A stretch of DNA of 21,492 nucleotides from Rhodoferax sp. (GTDB lineage Bacteria; Pseudomonadota; Gammaproteobacteria; Burkholderiales; Burkholderiaceae), in NCBI GenBank assembly GCA_028292075.1, contig JAQGNA010000549.1, positions 1 through 21,492 of the forward strand. Reading direction: 5' to 3'. Under the pieces are notes generated by a model. The model was given only the letters and a program-made list of their open reading frames with translations, ran no database searches and had not been told where the DNA came from. The position numbers were made by a program, and so were the translations under genes. Each line of letters begins with the position of its first letter. Within the stretch, counting starts at the first letter, position 1. Below, in pieces: positions 7,796-15,537 of this stretch.

Positions 7796-10150
7796 TCAGA
7801 TTCCTGAGGCGACCGCCTTGCACTTCAGGGTCACCACGACCTGGCCGCCGCTCGGCAATGCGGGCAGGGACACGCCCGCGGTGCCGAGCAGGCTGGCCAC
7901 GGGCACCGTGGCGCCAGGGCATGCCGCGCCACCGCTTGCCGTGCAGGTGGCGGTGGGGTCTGGCGTATTGCAGTCCAGTTCTGCCGATGCGATGTCGCGC
8001 AGGATGGCGCCATCGGCCGCACTCGGCCCGTTGTTCACGACGGTCAGGGTGAACGTGACGATCTGGCCCGACTGCACGCTGGCGGGCGACGCCAGCTTTG
8101 CAACGCTCAGATCGGCGCGAGGGATGGCGGTGTTGCTCAGGCTGCAGGTCAGGTCGTCGCCAGCTGCAAGCGTCATGGTCAAGGTCGGCCCGCTGCCGCT
8201 CGGCGTCTGGCCGCCGGCCCGCCCGTTGACGCAGCTGTAGGCGGTGGCGTAGTCGGCCAGGTTGGCGCCGGCGGCTGCCGTTTCCGAGAGGGTGTACGCG
8301 GTGTCGGTACTGGCAGGCGCCAGTGTGGCGACTTCCGCGGCCGTGCTGCCGGTGCCGGTGGTCGTGGTGGTGACGGGTCCGCCCGCACCCGCGATGCTCA
8401 GTGTGAACTGGTCAGCGGCGACGAGACGCCCGCCCGGCAGCACCTTGTTCAGCCGCACGATGGGCTGTTTGGTGTTGGTGAAGGTGCAACTGATGTCCGC
8501 CGCAAGCCCGAGCGATGCCGCTGGCACGGTCACCCGCCGGTTGGCCAGGTCATAGGTTGGCGAGAAGGCGAGGCCGGTATCGGCATTGGTGCAGGCGATG
8601 GCGGTGGTGACCCAGCCCGCTGCCGGCGCCCCTTCGGTGAGGACCACGTTGGTGGTCAGGTTCGGAATGGAGACCGGGTTGCCCACCACCGCCGTTTCGA
8701 TGGCGGACGTGGTCAGTGGGCCGGGTTGTGTGGCGGTGTTGGTGGCGACAAAAGTGAAGGGTCCGCCCACGCTGCCGATGGTCGTCTTGGCCACGCGGAT
8801 CTTCGGGTCGTGAATGGTGATCGCATAGTCTTCCACTTCACCCGACCCGGCAAATCCCGTGGGCGCGGCGATGTCGCTTGCATTGACGGCAGTGCGCACC
8901 CGCAGGTAGGAGAGTCCGGCAACGATGTCGGCGTTGACGGTCCAGGTCAGCAATGCTGTTCCGCCGCTGCAGTTGACGGTGGCGGACCGCTCGTCTTGAT
9001 CGAAGACGCCGCTGCGATCGAAGTCGATCCAGCCGGCCGTCGGGGCGGAGCCCACGCAGCTCACGGGCACCTGGTAGCTCTGCCCCGCCAGTGTGCGGGT
9101 GAGCGGGGCAAGCGAGGCCATGTTCACGCCGTCCTCGTCATTGGTCCCGTCCGTGCTGGTCGTGTCGTCGCCGGTGGCGCCAACGCCACTGTGCGGCGTG
9201 GCTTCGACGTCGACCCGGCTGCCAAGCAATGCGGTGGTCGGTTGCATGCGCGTGGCGAGGGCAAAAGTGGATGCCCCCGCGGTGGCCGGGAAGATCTCGT
9301 TCGTGCCCGGGTCGACAGTGCCATTGCGCCAGCTGTATTGAGGGATGTGCGCGGCCACGCCGTAGCTCGACGGCGCATCGCCGTAGTCGCCCACGCTGAT
9401 CATCACTCCGACAGCAACGGCTTGTTGGCCGGCGCCGTTGATCGTGACGGTGGCGCTGGTGGCATTGTCGAGAAAGGCAATGGCCATGGCGGATGGGCCG
9501 CTGGTCAGGTAGCACGAATGGTATGTAATTTCACCGGAGATGGGCGCCGGCCCCGTGCGAAAGGTAAAGCTGCCGCTGTTGTTGTCGACGTAGTAAGGCT
9601 CGTCGCAACCGGGGCCCCGAAGCCGCTCGATGATGCGCAGCGTTGCGCCGGCCGGCGGCAAAATCACGGTCGACTCCTCTTCGCTCGTGGTTTCCGCGTC
9701 GGCGAACACCAGACCCAGCAGCGGGTAGGCGGCCCCATTCAAGGTGGCCGAACAACTGAAGTTGAACTTGGCATTCGTGCCATCGGTACGGGTGCGCAGA
9801 CCGATGTCCATGGTGTTGCCGATGTCGGCTCCACCGATGTTGTACAGGTCGTCCAGCCCGTCTTCGAAGTAAGTCCCCGGCCGGTAGATGTCGAGATCTG
9901 GATCGGGGCCGCTGCCGCTGATGCCACTCAGCCCGCATGACACCGCCAGCGATGCACCGGCGATCGAGAAGTTGTTCGTCACCACGGTGCCCGCCTCGGA
10001 AATGTTCTCGGGCGCAGTACCCCACTGAAACCACAGGATGCTGTTCCTGTAGAGACCAGTCCCCCCGGTTGCAAACTGCGCCTGAGCAGAAAACGCGGTC
10101 ATGACACAGACAGCGGCGGACAACAAGGCCTTCGGGCATCGCACGGGCAT
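7796..10150 (-). CDS. Secreted multidomain adhesin-like protein (CshA-like, GEVED, DUF11)
   Basis: This 784-residue protein starts with a Sec signal peptide (hydrophobic core, SAQA cleavage near residue 24). Next is a region of about 215 residues beginning ATGGTGLYRNSILWFQWG, which resembles the CshA-type non-repetitive adhesin domain. A GEVED domain follows (GWIDFDRSGVFDQDE, then SGEVEDYAI at about 436-443). Then come two Thr-rich prealbumin/SpaA-like beta domains (roughly 450-565 and 566-675), each closing with C-x-(F/L)-(T/S)-N-T. A final DUF11 domain starts at ADLSVAKLASP (about 678). It is rich in Thr, Gly and Ala, and has Cys pairs in the terminal domains. This is the make-up of surface-exposed, non-enzymatic adhesion proteins. 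No LPXTG, autotransporter barrel or type I secretion repeat is visible, and the protein ends right after the DUF11 strand. The partner surface is unknown. The start has no strong Shine-Dalgarno. Confidence 0.85.
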   Translation of the reverse strand: MPVRCPKALLSAAVCVMTAFSAQAQFATGGTGLYRNSILWFQWGTAPENISEAGTVVTNNFSIAGASLAVSCGLSGISGSGPDPDLDIYRPGTYFEDGLDDLYNIGGADIGNTMDIGLRTRTDGTNAKFNFSCSATLNGAAYPLLGLVFADAETTSEEESTVILPPAGATLRIIERLRGPGCDEPYYVDNNSGSFTFRTGPAPISGEITYHSCYLTSGPSAMAIAFLDNATSATVTINGAGQQAVAVGVMISVGDYGDAPSSYGVAAHIPQYSWRNGTVDPGTNEIFPATAGASTFALATRMQPTTALLGSRVDVEATPHSGVGATGDDTTSTDGTNDEDGVNMASLAPLTRTLAGQSYQVPVSCVGSAPTAGWIDFDRSGVFDQDERSATVNCSGGTALLTWTVNADIVAGLSYLRVRTAVNASDIAAPTGFAGSGEVEDYAITIHDPKIRVAKTTIGSVGGPFTFVATNTATQPGPLTTSAIETAVVGNPVSIPNLTTNVVLTEGAPAAGWVTTAIACTNADTGLAFSPTYDLANRRVTVPAASLGLAADISCTFTNTKQPIVRLNKVLPGGRLVAADQFTLSIAGAGGPVTTTTTGTGSTAAEVATLAPASTDTAYTLSETAAAGANLADYATAYSCVNGRAGGQTPSGSGPTLTMTLAAGDDLTCSLSNTAIPRADLSVAKLASPASVQSGQIVTFTLTVVNNGPSAADGAILRDIASAELDCNTPDPTATCTASGGAACPGATVPVASLLGTAGVSLPALPSGGQVVVTLKCKAVASGI

Positions 10151-10378
10151 ATTGGCATTCGGTTACGACGGAACTCATGCGAAGTGCTTAAGTCACGAAA
10201 ATCCCTTTTAATATTGCATACGATCGTTTGCCAGTCAACGAGAAGTTTGGGAATTGTGAAATGTTTTGTGATGCACACAATGTCAGCGAAGAAAAGCCAG
10301 ATTCCGGCAACAGGGATGCCGGTTGGCTGACACGTTTAAGGAACGTGCCGGCAAAAATGGAGCATCTTTGGAGTCCCT
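10151..10378. promoter_or_regulatory. Divergent intergenic region upstream of the adhesin and DUF3606 genes
   Basis: This 228-bp region is clearly AT-richer around 10188-10225 than its surroundings and must carry promoters for both directions. Two small inverted repeats lie on the DUF3606 side: TTGTG/CACAA around 10265-10280 and CCGGCA/TGCCGG at 10304-10322. I cannot assign a transcription start with confidence. Confidence 0.45.
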
Positions 10379-10579
10379 ATGCCAGACCATCTCGACAACC
10401 GCGGCGCGCCGGATCGGAGCCGCATCGACATCAACGAATCACACGAGGTTCAGTACTGGACGCAGAAGCTCGGTGTAGACGAGGCGGAGCTGCGCATCGC
10501 CGTGGCGTCGGTGGGCGTCTCGGTCGAAGAGGTACGCTTGCATCTCGGCATGGCGCCGAGCCCGGTGGCAACGGCCTGA
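10379..10579 (+). CDS. DUF3606-family small protein
   Basis: This 66-residue protein starts at ATG 10379, five bases after GGAG (10370-10373). It has the DUF3606 pattern: an acidic start with RSRIDINESHEVQYW, then TQKLGVDEAELRIAVASVG and a C-terminal VEEVRLHLGM. DUF3606 proteins are short, mostly helical and of unknown function. A longer frame overlapping this gene from a TTG at 10228 does not resemble a protein. The next small gene starts 14 bases downstream, so the two are probably cotranscribed. Confidence 0.8.
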   Translation: MPDHLDNRGAPDRSRIDINESHEVQYWTQKLGVDEAELRIAVASVGVSVEEVRLHLGMAPSPVATA

Positions 10580-10592
10580 CGCGGCGCTCGCC

Positions 10593-10841
10593 ATGAAGAC
10601 AACGGTCGAGTCACCTTTCGAGTATCGGGGTTGCCACTTCATCTGTAGCGTGGTCGAGCGCGCACCGCATGCTTACGAGCCTCACGTTCTGTACCAGCAC
10701 GGTTTGGCCGGTCTGGAGCAGATGCCATTGCCTCAGGACGCCGAGCCTTACATCGGGCAGTCGGAAGCGTTGCGACATGCCCAGCAGCAGGCGGTCCGCT
10801 GGGTCCATGACCGCCTTGGAGATCCCCAAGGTCGGTTTTAG
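10593..10841 (+). CDS. Small protein of unknown function
   Basis: This 82-residue product (MKTTVESPFEYRGCHFIC...) is soluble, fairly rich in His, Gln and aromatic residues, and ends with a helical ALRHAQQQAVRWVHDRLGD segment. I do not recognise the family. It is likely real: it follows the DUF3606 gene by 14 bases, no better gene competes on either strand, and its residue usage looks protein-like. The ribosome site is weak, suggesting coupling to the upstream gene. Its TAG stop (10839-10841) overlaps the TAA of the convergent exonuclease gene. Confidence 0.6.
   Translation: MKTTVESPFEYRGCHFICSVVERAPHAYEPHVLYQHGLAGLEQMPLPQDAEPYIGQSEALRHAQQQAVRWVHDRLGDPQGRF
10814..10839 (+). terminator. Candidate hairpin terminator inside the 3' end of the small gene
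   Basis: CCTTGG (10814-10819) and CCAAGG (10826-10831) form a 6-bp stem around a 6-base loop, followed by TCGG and four T. It would end the DUF3606/small-gene transcript at the stop codon, before it runs antisense into exonuclease III. The stem is short and the T-run interrupted, so the call is moderate. Confidence 0.4.
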
Positions 10842-11701
10842 CCGGGCTCAGCAGCTGCCGGAGCGATGGCGCCGATCAGGCTTCCCGTCGCCGCCGTAGC
10901 CCTGGTGTCAGGCCCCACCTGGGCCGCAGCGGCGGGGAGGTCGAGCTCGACCCACACGGGCGCATGGTCGCTGGGCCGTTCGTTCTTGCGCGTGGGCTTG
11001 TCGATGACGCATTGGCGTGCCCATGGCCTCAGGGCGTCGCTGATCAGGATGTGGTCGATCCTCAAGCCACGGTTGCGCCGAAATCCGAATTCCCTGTAGT
11101 CCCACCACGAAAAGCTTTTCTCGCCCTGCGGAAAGAGACGGTACGCGTCGGTCAGGCCCAGGGCCAGCATGGCGCGCAGGTGATAACGCTCTTCTTCGGT
11201 GCAGTGGATCGTGTCCTTCAGCAGCACCGGGTCCCAGACATCCGCGTCATCGAAGGTGATGTTGTAGTCGCCCATGAGCACCAGTTGCGGATACTTGAGC
11301 AGCTCTTCGCGCAACCACTCGCGCAACGCGCGCAGCCAGTGCATCTTGTAGTCGAACTTGTCGGTGCCCGGCGCCTGGCCGTTCGGCATGTAGGCGCCGA
11401 CCACCCGCACCCCGTTCACGGTTCCGGTGATGACCCGCGCCAGTTCGTCGCTGAAGCCGGGAATGTTCTTCACCACCTCGGTCGCGCCGGCCCGCGTGAT
11501 CAGGGCGACGCCGTTGTACGTCTTCTGGCCGAAGCATTCGGCCCGGTAGCCCACGGCGGCCAGCGCTTCGTGGGGAAACTTGTCGTCGGTGAGCTTGGTC
11601 TCCTGCAGCGCCAGCACATCCACCGGATGCGCGGCCAGCCAGTCGATCACCTGCGGCAGGCGCACGGCAAGGGAGTTCACGTTCCAGGTGGCAAGTTGCA
11701 T
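10838..11701 (-). CDS. xth: Exodeoxyribonuclease III
   Basis: The 287-residue product shows the endonuclease/exonuclease/phosphatase fold in order: N7 in TWNVNS, E34 in LQETK, Y104 in GAYMPNG, D145 and N147 in GDYNI, RIDHIL (D216) and SDHAPV (D245, H246). These are the metal-binding and catalytic residues of ExoIII-type AP endonucleases, which cut at abasic sites and degrade duplex DNA 3' to 5'. The last 30 residues or so form an Ala/Gly/Pro-rich tail beyond the usual end. The paralogues xthA and exoA cannot be told apart with confidence here. It lies 45 bases downstream of the holin-like gene on the same strand. Confidence 0.93.
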   Translation of the reverse strand: MQLATWNVNSLAVRLPQVIDWLAAHPVDVLALQETKLTDDKFPHEALAAVGYRAECFGQKTYNGVALITRAGATEVVKNIPGFSDELARVITGTVNGVRVVGAYMPNGQAPGTDKFDYKMHWLRALREWLREELLKYPQLVLMGDYNITFDDADVWDPVLLKDTIHCTEEERYHLRAMLALGLTDAYRLFPQGEKSFSWWDYREFGFRRNRGLRIDHILISDALRPWARQCVIDKPTRKNERPSDHAPVWVELDLPAAAAQVGPDTRATAATGSLIGAIAPAAAEPG

Positions 11702-11746
11702 GGGCGGGTTCCGTAGGGCGGTGTCGGTGGCCAGCGGCCTGAAGTT

Positions 11747-12148
11747 CTACAGCCAGACGCCGTTGTGCGGCATCTGGATCGTGGTGGCTGGCGTGTCCCC
11801 GCCCAGCATCGCGGCGATGGCAATGCTCAGCAGCGAGATGAACACACTTGCGAACAGCGCCGTCCAGAAGCCCGACACCTTGAAGCCGCGCACCACTGCC
11901 GACACGAGCAGCAGCACCACCGCGTTGATGACCAGCAGGAAAAGGCCGAAAGTGACCAAAGTGAGGGGCAGCGTCAGCACGACCAGCAGCGGCTTCACGA
12001 TGGCATTGGCGAAGCCCAGCAGCAGGGCCGCCACGGCCAGCGATCCGGCGCCGCTGAATGTCAGGCCCTTGAAGACGCGGCTGGCCACCCAAAGCGAAAC
12101 GGCGGTGATGGCCCAGTGCAGGAGAAAGGCGATGAGGTCGTGGGACAT
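11747..12148 (-). CDS. Phage-holin-family (YvlD-like) inner-membrane protein
   Basis: From ATG 12148 this is a 133-residue protein with four hydrophobic segments. The motif RVFKGLTFSGAGSLAVAALLLGFANAIVKPLL, followed by LPLTLVTFGLFLLVINAVVLLL, is typical of the Phage_holin_4_2 / YvlD group. Despite the name these are chromosomal membrane proteins of unknown role. The frame is open upstream to 12244 (32 more residues, Arg/Pro-rich), but homologues of this type begin near MSHDLIAFLLHW, so I chose the shorter form; neither start has a good Shine-Dalgarno. It is likely cotranscribed with the exonuclease gene. Confidence 0.82.
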   Translation of the reverse strand: MSHDLIAFLLHWAITAVSLWVASRVFKGLTFSGAGSLAVAALLLGFANAIVKPLLVVLTLPLTLVTFGLFLLVINAVVLLLVSAVVRGFKVSGFWTALFASVFISLLSIAIAAMLGGDTPATTIQMPHNGVWL

Positions 12149-12412
12149 GGAGAGTCGGGGAGGTTGACGTGGGGCGGATGCGGGCCGCTGGAGAGGACGA
12201 AGAGAATGAAGCCACGCACAGGCGAGGACGAGCGCGGCCATCATAAGCGCAAGGCAACGGGCAACGCGCGAGCCGGTGACGCGGCGCCTGCCACGTCTTC
12301 ATGCAACGCTGGCTGTCACGCGATTGCCATCGATTCGACACGCTGCCGACATGGCTGGCCCTGAGACTGCGGTCTGACCATCACCACAGACACCGTCCTC
12401 ACGACCGTCCCC

Positions 12413-12418
12413 AAGGAG
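12413..12418 (+). promoter_or_regulatory. Ribosome-binding site of the acyltransferase gene
   Basis: AAGGAG lies six bases before ATG 12425 and fixes that start. The remaining 264 bases back to the divergent holin-like start show no open frame or clear promoter that I would assign. Confidence 0.75.
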
Positions 12419-12424
12419 CCGACC

Positions 12425-13351
12425 ATGAAAGAGCTGCCCAGCCCTACCTTCCCACTGTCGCCCGTGACACCGGCTTCGCTGTTCCGGGGTTTCTTGCAGC
12501 GCCGGGAAGGAGCTGTCGACGCGCGGCCACACCTGGCGGTCGTCGAAAGGCTGTCCGTCACGGCCCTTGATGCCAACCCGGCGCCGGCACGCCAGGGCAT
12601 CGAGGTGGCCTGGGCACAGCACCAGGACGAAGTCCGCCAGGCGCAGCGCCTGCGCTACACCGTCTTCGCGGGCGAGATGGGCGCGCGCCTGTCCCCCCAG
12701 GTGCCCGGGCATGACGTCGATCTGTTCGACGACTATTGCGAGCATCTGCTGGTGCGCGACGCCGCCACCCGCGAAGTGGTGGGCACCTACCGTGTGCTCA
12801 CGCCGGTGCAGGCACGCCGCGTGGGCAGCACCTACAGCGACACCGAATTCGATCTGACCCGGCTGAGGTCGCTGCGCGAACGCATGGTGGAGCTGGGCCG
12901 CAGCTGCGTGCACCGTGACTACCGCCAGGGCGGGGTCATCATGGCGCTCTGGGGCGCACTGGCGGAGTTCATGGTGCGCAACCAGCTGGACACGATGGTC
13001 GGCTGCGCCAGCATCCCGATGATGCACAACGGCGTGCTGAGCGGCGACGCGGCCGCCAGTATCTGGCAGCAGCTCAGGCGTACCCATCTGGCGCCGATCG
13101 AACACCATGTGCTGCCACGGCTGCCGCTGCCCGTGGAGCGCCTGAACGGCACGCTCGACATCGAGCCACCAGCGCTGATCAAGGGCTACCTGCGGCTCGG
13201 CGCGAAGATCCTGGGCGCACCGGCGTGGGACCCGGATTTCAACACCGCCGACCTGCCCATGCTGATGCGCATCGGCGACATGCCTTCGCGCTACCGGAGG
13301 CATTTCCTCGGACAGGAGCCTTGGGGCGTTCACCGGCAGGCGAAGGGCTGA
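12425..13351 (+). CDS. OlsB-like N-acyltransferase (GNAT fold)
   Basis: The 308-residue protein matches the ornithine acyl-ACP N-acyltransferase / hemolysin-like acyltransferase group (Acetyltransf_5). An N-terminal extension of about 55 residues is followed by RQAQRLRYTVFAGEMGA, DVDLFDDYCEHLLVRD, REVVGTYRVL, a YSDTEFDLTRL segment, VELGRSCVHRDYRQGG and the later VGCASIPM. OlsB adds a 3-hydroxy-fatty acyl group to ornithine in the first step of ornithine-lipid synthesis. No olsA (the second acyltransferase) is seen in the window, so the acceptor is inferred and another amino acid or lipid acceptor is possible. The following phosphoesterase gene begins one base after this stop, so the two are translationally coupled. 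Confidence 0.82.
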   Translation: MKELPSPTFPLSPVTPASLFRGFLQRREGAVDARPHLAVVERLSVTALDANPAPARQGIEVAWAQHQDEVRQAQRLRYTVFAGEMGARLSPQVPGHDVDLFDDYCEHLLVRDAATREVVGTYRVLTPVQARRVGSTYSDTEFDLTRLRSLRERMVELGRSCVHRDYRQGGVIMALWGALAEFMVRNQLDTMVGCASIPMMHNGVLSGDAAASIWQQLRRTHLAPIEHHVLPRLPLPVERLNGTLDIEPPALIKGYLRLGAKILGAPAWDPDFNTADLPMLMRIGDMPSRYRRHFLGQEPWGVHRQAKG

Positions 13352-13352
13352 C

Positions 13353-14300
13353 ATGCGTGCGGCCTTCGACGCCACTGCACCCTGGAGCCATTTGCTGAAT
13401 GGCGACCCGGCCGCTGGGGGCCATCGCGCCGCGACCAACGTCCACAGCGACGACAGCGACGCCGCCGCGCCGCGCTACCGGGCCATCTTCATCTCCGACC
13501 TGCACCTGGGCACGCCCGGCTGCCAGGCCGAGGGGCTGCTGGACTTCCTGAAGCACCACCCGAGCCACACGCTCTACCTCGTGGGCGACATCATCGACGG
13601 CTGGCAACTTCGCCGGAAATGGTACTGGCCGCAGTCGCACAACGACGTGGTGCAGAAGCTATTGCGCCGTGCGCGCAAGGGCTGCCGTGTGGTGTTCATC
13701 GCCGGTAACCACGACGAGTTCGCGCGCGGCTTTCTGGGCCTGCACTTCGGCGGCATCGAGGTGCAGGACGAAGCGGTTCACACCACGGCCGACGGCCGCC
13801 GGCTTTGGGTGGTGCACGGCGACGCATTCGATGCGGTGATCCAGTGCGCCAAGTGGCTGGCCTATGTGGGCGACGGCCTGTACGAGTTCACGCTCAAGCT
13901 GAACCGCCACCTGAACCGCCTGCGCAACCGCATGGGCCTGCCGTACTGGTCGCTGTCGGCCTACCTCAAGCTCAAGGTGAAGAAGGCGCTGAACTACGTC
14001 ACCGACTTCGAGGAAGCGGTGGCCGCCGAGGCCCGCAAGCGAGGCCACCACGGCGTGGTCTGCGGCCACATCCACCGGGCGGAAATGCGCGAGATCGACG
14101 GCACGCTGTATTGCAATGACGGCGATTGGGTGGAGAGCCGCACCGCGTTGGTCGAACATCTCGACGGGCGTCTCGAGCTGGTGCAGTGGAACGGCATCGA
14201 GGCCGCAAGTAGCCGCATGCCCGCTGACGCCAAGCAGAAAATCGTGGCCGGCGAGCCCTTGGAGATCGAACAGGAAGTGTGCGAAGTCCTCGCACGGTGA
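13353..14300 (+). CDS. LpxH-like metallophosphoesterase (UDP-2,3-diacylglucosamine diphosphatase family)
   Basis: The 315-residue product carries the calcineurin-like metal-site motifs in order: ISDLHLG (about residue 48), GDIIDGW, GNHDEF, HGDAFDA and GHIHRAE. The spacing and the WYWPQSHNDVV and WSLSAYLKLKVKKALNYV segments match the LpxH-like family annotated as UDP-2,3-diacylglucosamine diphosphatase. That enzyme makes lipid X in lipid A synthesis. The protein is longer than classical LpxH, with a variable N-terminus of about 40 residues and an acidic C-terminal tail, so it may be a paralogue acting on another lipid pyrophosphate. The start overlaps the context TGACATG after the acyltransferase stop, with no Met nearer the core. 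Confidence 0.83.
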   Translation: MRAAFDATAPWSHLLNGDPAAGGHRAATNVHSDDSDAAAPRYRAIFISDLHLGTPGCQAEGLLDFLKHHPSHTLYLVGDIIDGWQLRRKWYWPQSHNDVVQKLLRRARKGCRVVFIAGNHDEFARGFLGLHFGGIEVQDEAVHTTADGRRLWVVHGDAFDAVIQCAKWLAYVGDGLYEFTLKLNRHLNRLRNRMGLPYWSLSAYLKLKVKKALNYVTDFEEAVAAEARKRGHHGVVCGHIHRAEMREIDGTLYCNDGDWVESRTALVEHLDGRLELVQWNGIEAASSRMPADAKQKIVAGEPLEIEQEVCEVLAR

Positions 14301-14357
14301 CATTAGCGGATAGACCGGGTGGACGACGCCGGAGCGGGACGAAGCCGGCCAGCCCTT

Positions 14358-15218
14358 TCAGGCGGGCGAGTAGGCCAGTCGCACGTAGATCGGTGCAAAG
14401 GCCTCGGCCTGGATGATCTCGATCAGCGTTTCCTTGCCGAGCTCGAGCAGCGCAATGAAGGTGACCACCAACACGGCCATGCCGCGCGCGGGATCGAACA
14501 ATTCTTCGAATTCGACGAACTTGCGGCCTTGCAGCCGCTTCAGTACGAAGCTCATGTGCTCGCGCACAGAAAGCTCTTCACGGCTGATCTTGTGGTGCTG
14601 CACCAGCTTGGCCCGCTTCAGGATGTCGGCCCAGGCCTCCTGCAGATCGACCAGGTGCACGTCGGGAAACCGCGGCTGCAGCGACTGCTCGATATGCACC
14701 TGCGCCTTCAGGAAGTCGCGCCCGTACTGGGGCATGGCGTTGAGGCCGGCCGCCGCCAGCTTCATCTGTTCGTATTCGAGCAGGCGGCGCACGAGCTCGG
14801 CCCGCGGATCTTCGGCTTCCTCGCCCGCGGCAACCGCCTTGGGCGGCAGCAGCATGCGCGATTTGATCTCGATGAGCATCGCCGCCATGAGCAGGTATTC
14901 GGCCGCCAGCTCGAGGTTGCGGGTGCGGATCTCGTCCACGTACACCAGGTACTGGCGGGTCAGCCCGGCCATCGGGATGTCGAGGATGTTGAAGTTCTGC
15001 TTGCGGATCAGGTAGAGCAGCAGATCGAGCGGCCCCTCGAAGGCCTCGAGAAACACCTCCAGCGCATCGGGCGGGATGTACAGGTCGTGCGGCATCGCAA
15101 AGAGCGGCTCGCCGTACAGCCGCGCCAGCGCGACCTGGTCGACCACGCGCGGCGACGTGCTGCCGCTCGGCTCCGGGGGCAGGGCCAGGCCGGAGTCGGT
15201 GTCCGCGTGTATTTTCAC
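14358..15218 (-). CDS. scpA: Segregation and condensation protein A
   Basis: This is a 286-residue kleisin. The conserved N-terminal block FEGPLDLLLYLIRKQNF, followed by NILDIPMAGLTRQYL and LAAEYLLMAAMLIEIKSRMLLP, is diagnostic. A middle acidic linker and a C-terminal winged-helix segment (VVTFIALLELGKETLIEI) follow. ScpA bridges SMC heads with ScpB to load condensin on the chromosome. The start written here is a GTG (15218) without a strong ribosome site. Relatives often begin close to VVDQVALARLYGEPLF, so the first 24 residues or so may not be translated. The gene converges with the phosphoesterase gene over 57 bases and lies downstream of the DUF3460 gene. Confidence 0.93.
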   Translation of the reverse strand: MKIHADTDSGLALPPEPSGSTSPRVVDQVALARLYGEPLFAMPHDLYIPPDALEVFLEAFEGPLDLLLYLIRKQNFNILDIPMAGLTRQYLVYVDEIRTRNLELAAEYLLMAAMLIEIKSRMLLPPKAVAAGEEAEDPRAELVRRLLEYEQMKLAAAGLNAMPQYGRDFLKAQVHIEQSLQPRFPDVHLVDLQEAWADILKRAKLVQHHKISREELSVREHMSFVLKRLQGRKFVEFEELFDPARGMAVLVVTFIALLELGKETLIEIIQAEAFAPIYVRLAYSPA

Positions 15219-15287
15219 CGGCGCTATGAAGTCAGGAGCGCAAGGCGTAGAGAGGAGCTGCGCTCGGCCCCGCTTTGTGCATCGAAA

Positions 15288-15500
15288 TCAGGACTTGGTG
15301 GCCTGCGTCTGGTAGACGTAGGGCTGCTGTTCGACCTGGCCATCACGGTATTCGCGCCAGGCGCCGCGGTCCACGTTCTTGTCCCACAACAGTGCGCGCC
15401 CGGCCCGCTGCTGCGCTTCGAGCTCGGGTTTCTCGGCTTTCAGCTGCGCGATGAACTGGGTGGTGTCGGACTGGTAATCTGGGCGGCGAAATATGGACAT
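15288..15500 (-). CDS. DUF3460-family small protein
   Basis: This 70-residue protein matches the DUF3460 consensus: MSIFRRPDYQSDTTQFI, LKAEKPELEAQQRAGRALLWDK and the end QPYVYQTQ. The family is found next to scpA in many betaproteobacteria and has no known function. AGAGG lies a few bases upstream of the start. It is divergent from the BamE-type gene, with 37 bases between the two start codons, so the two promoters must overlap each other or the coding ends. Confidence 0.9.
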   Translation of the reverse strand: MSIFRRPDYQSDTTQFIAQLKAEKPELEAQQRAGRALLWDKNVDRGAWREYRDGQVEQQPYVYQTQATKS

Positions 15501-15537
15501 AGACTGGACCTCTTTGGCTTGATTTTAAGGGGGAGCG

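Noticed and set aside
7455..7922. Minus-strand frame past the adhesin stop, considered as a frameshifted continuation of DUF11
   Set aside because: The translation after the stop has none of the expected DUF11 end pattern (N-x-A-x-V and later strands) in any frame, so the stop looks natural.
8726..9940. Plus-strand frame opposite the adhesin gene
   Set aside because: Antisense artefact; the minus strand shows a signal peptide and four recognisable domain types.
12299..13438. Minus-strand frame opposite the acyltransferase gene
   Set aside because: Antisense shadow of a coding region with strong family motifs on the other strand.
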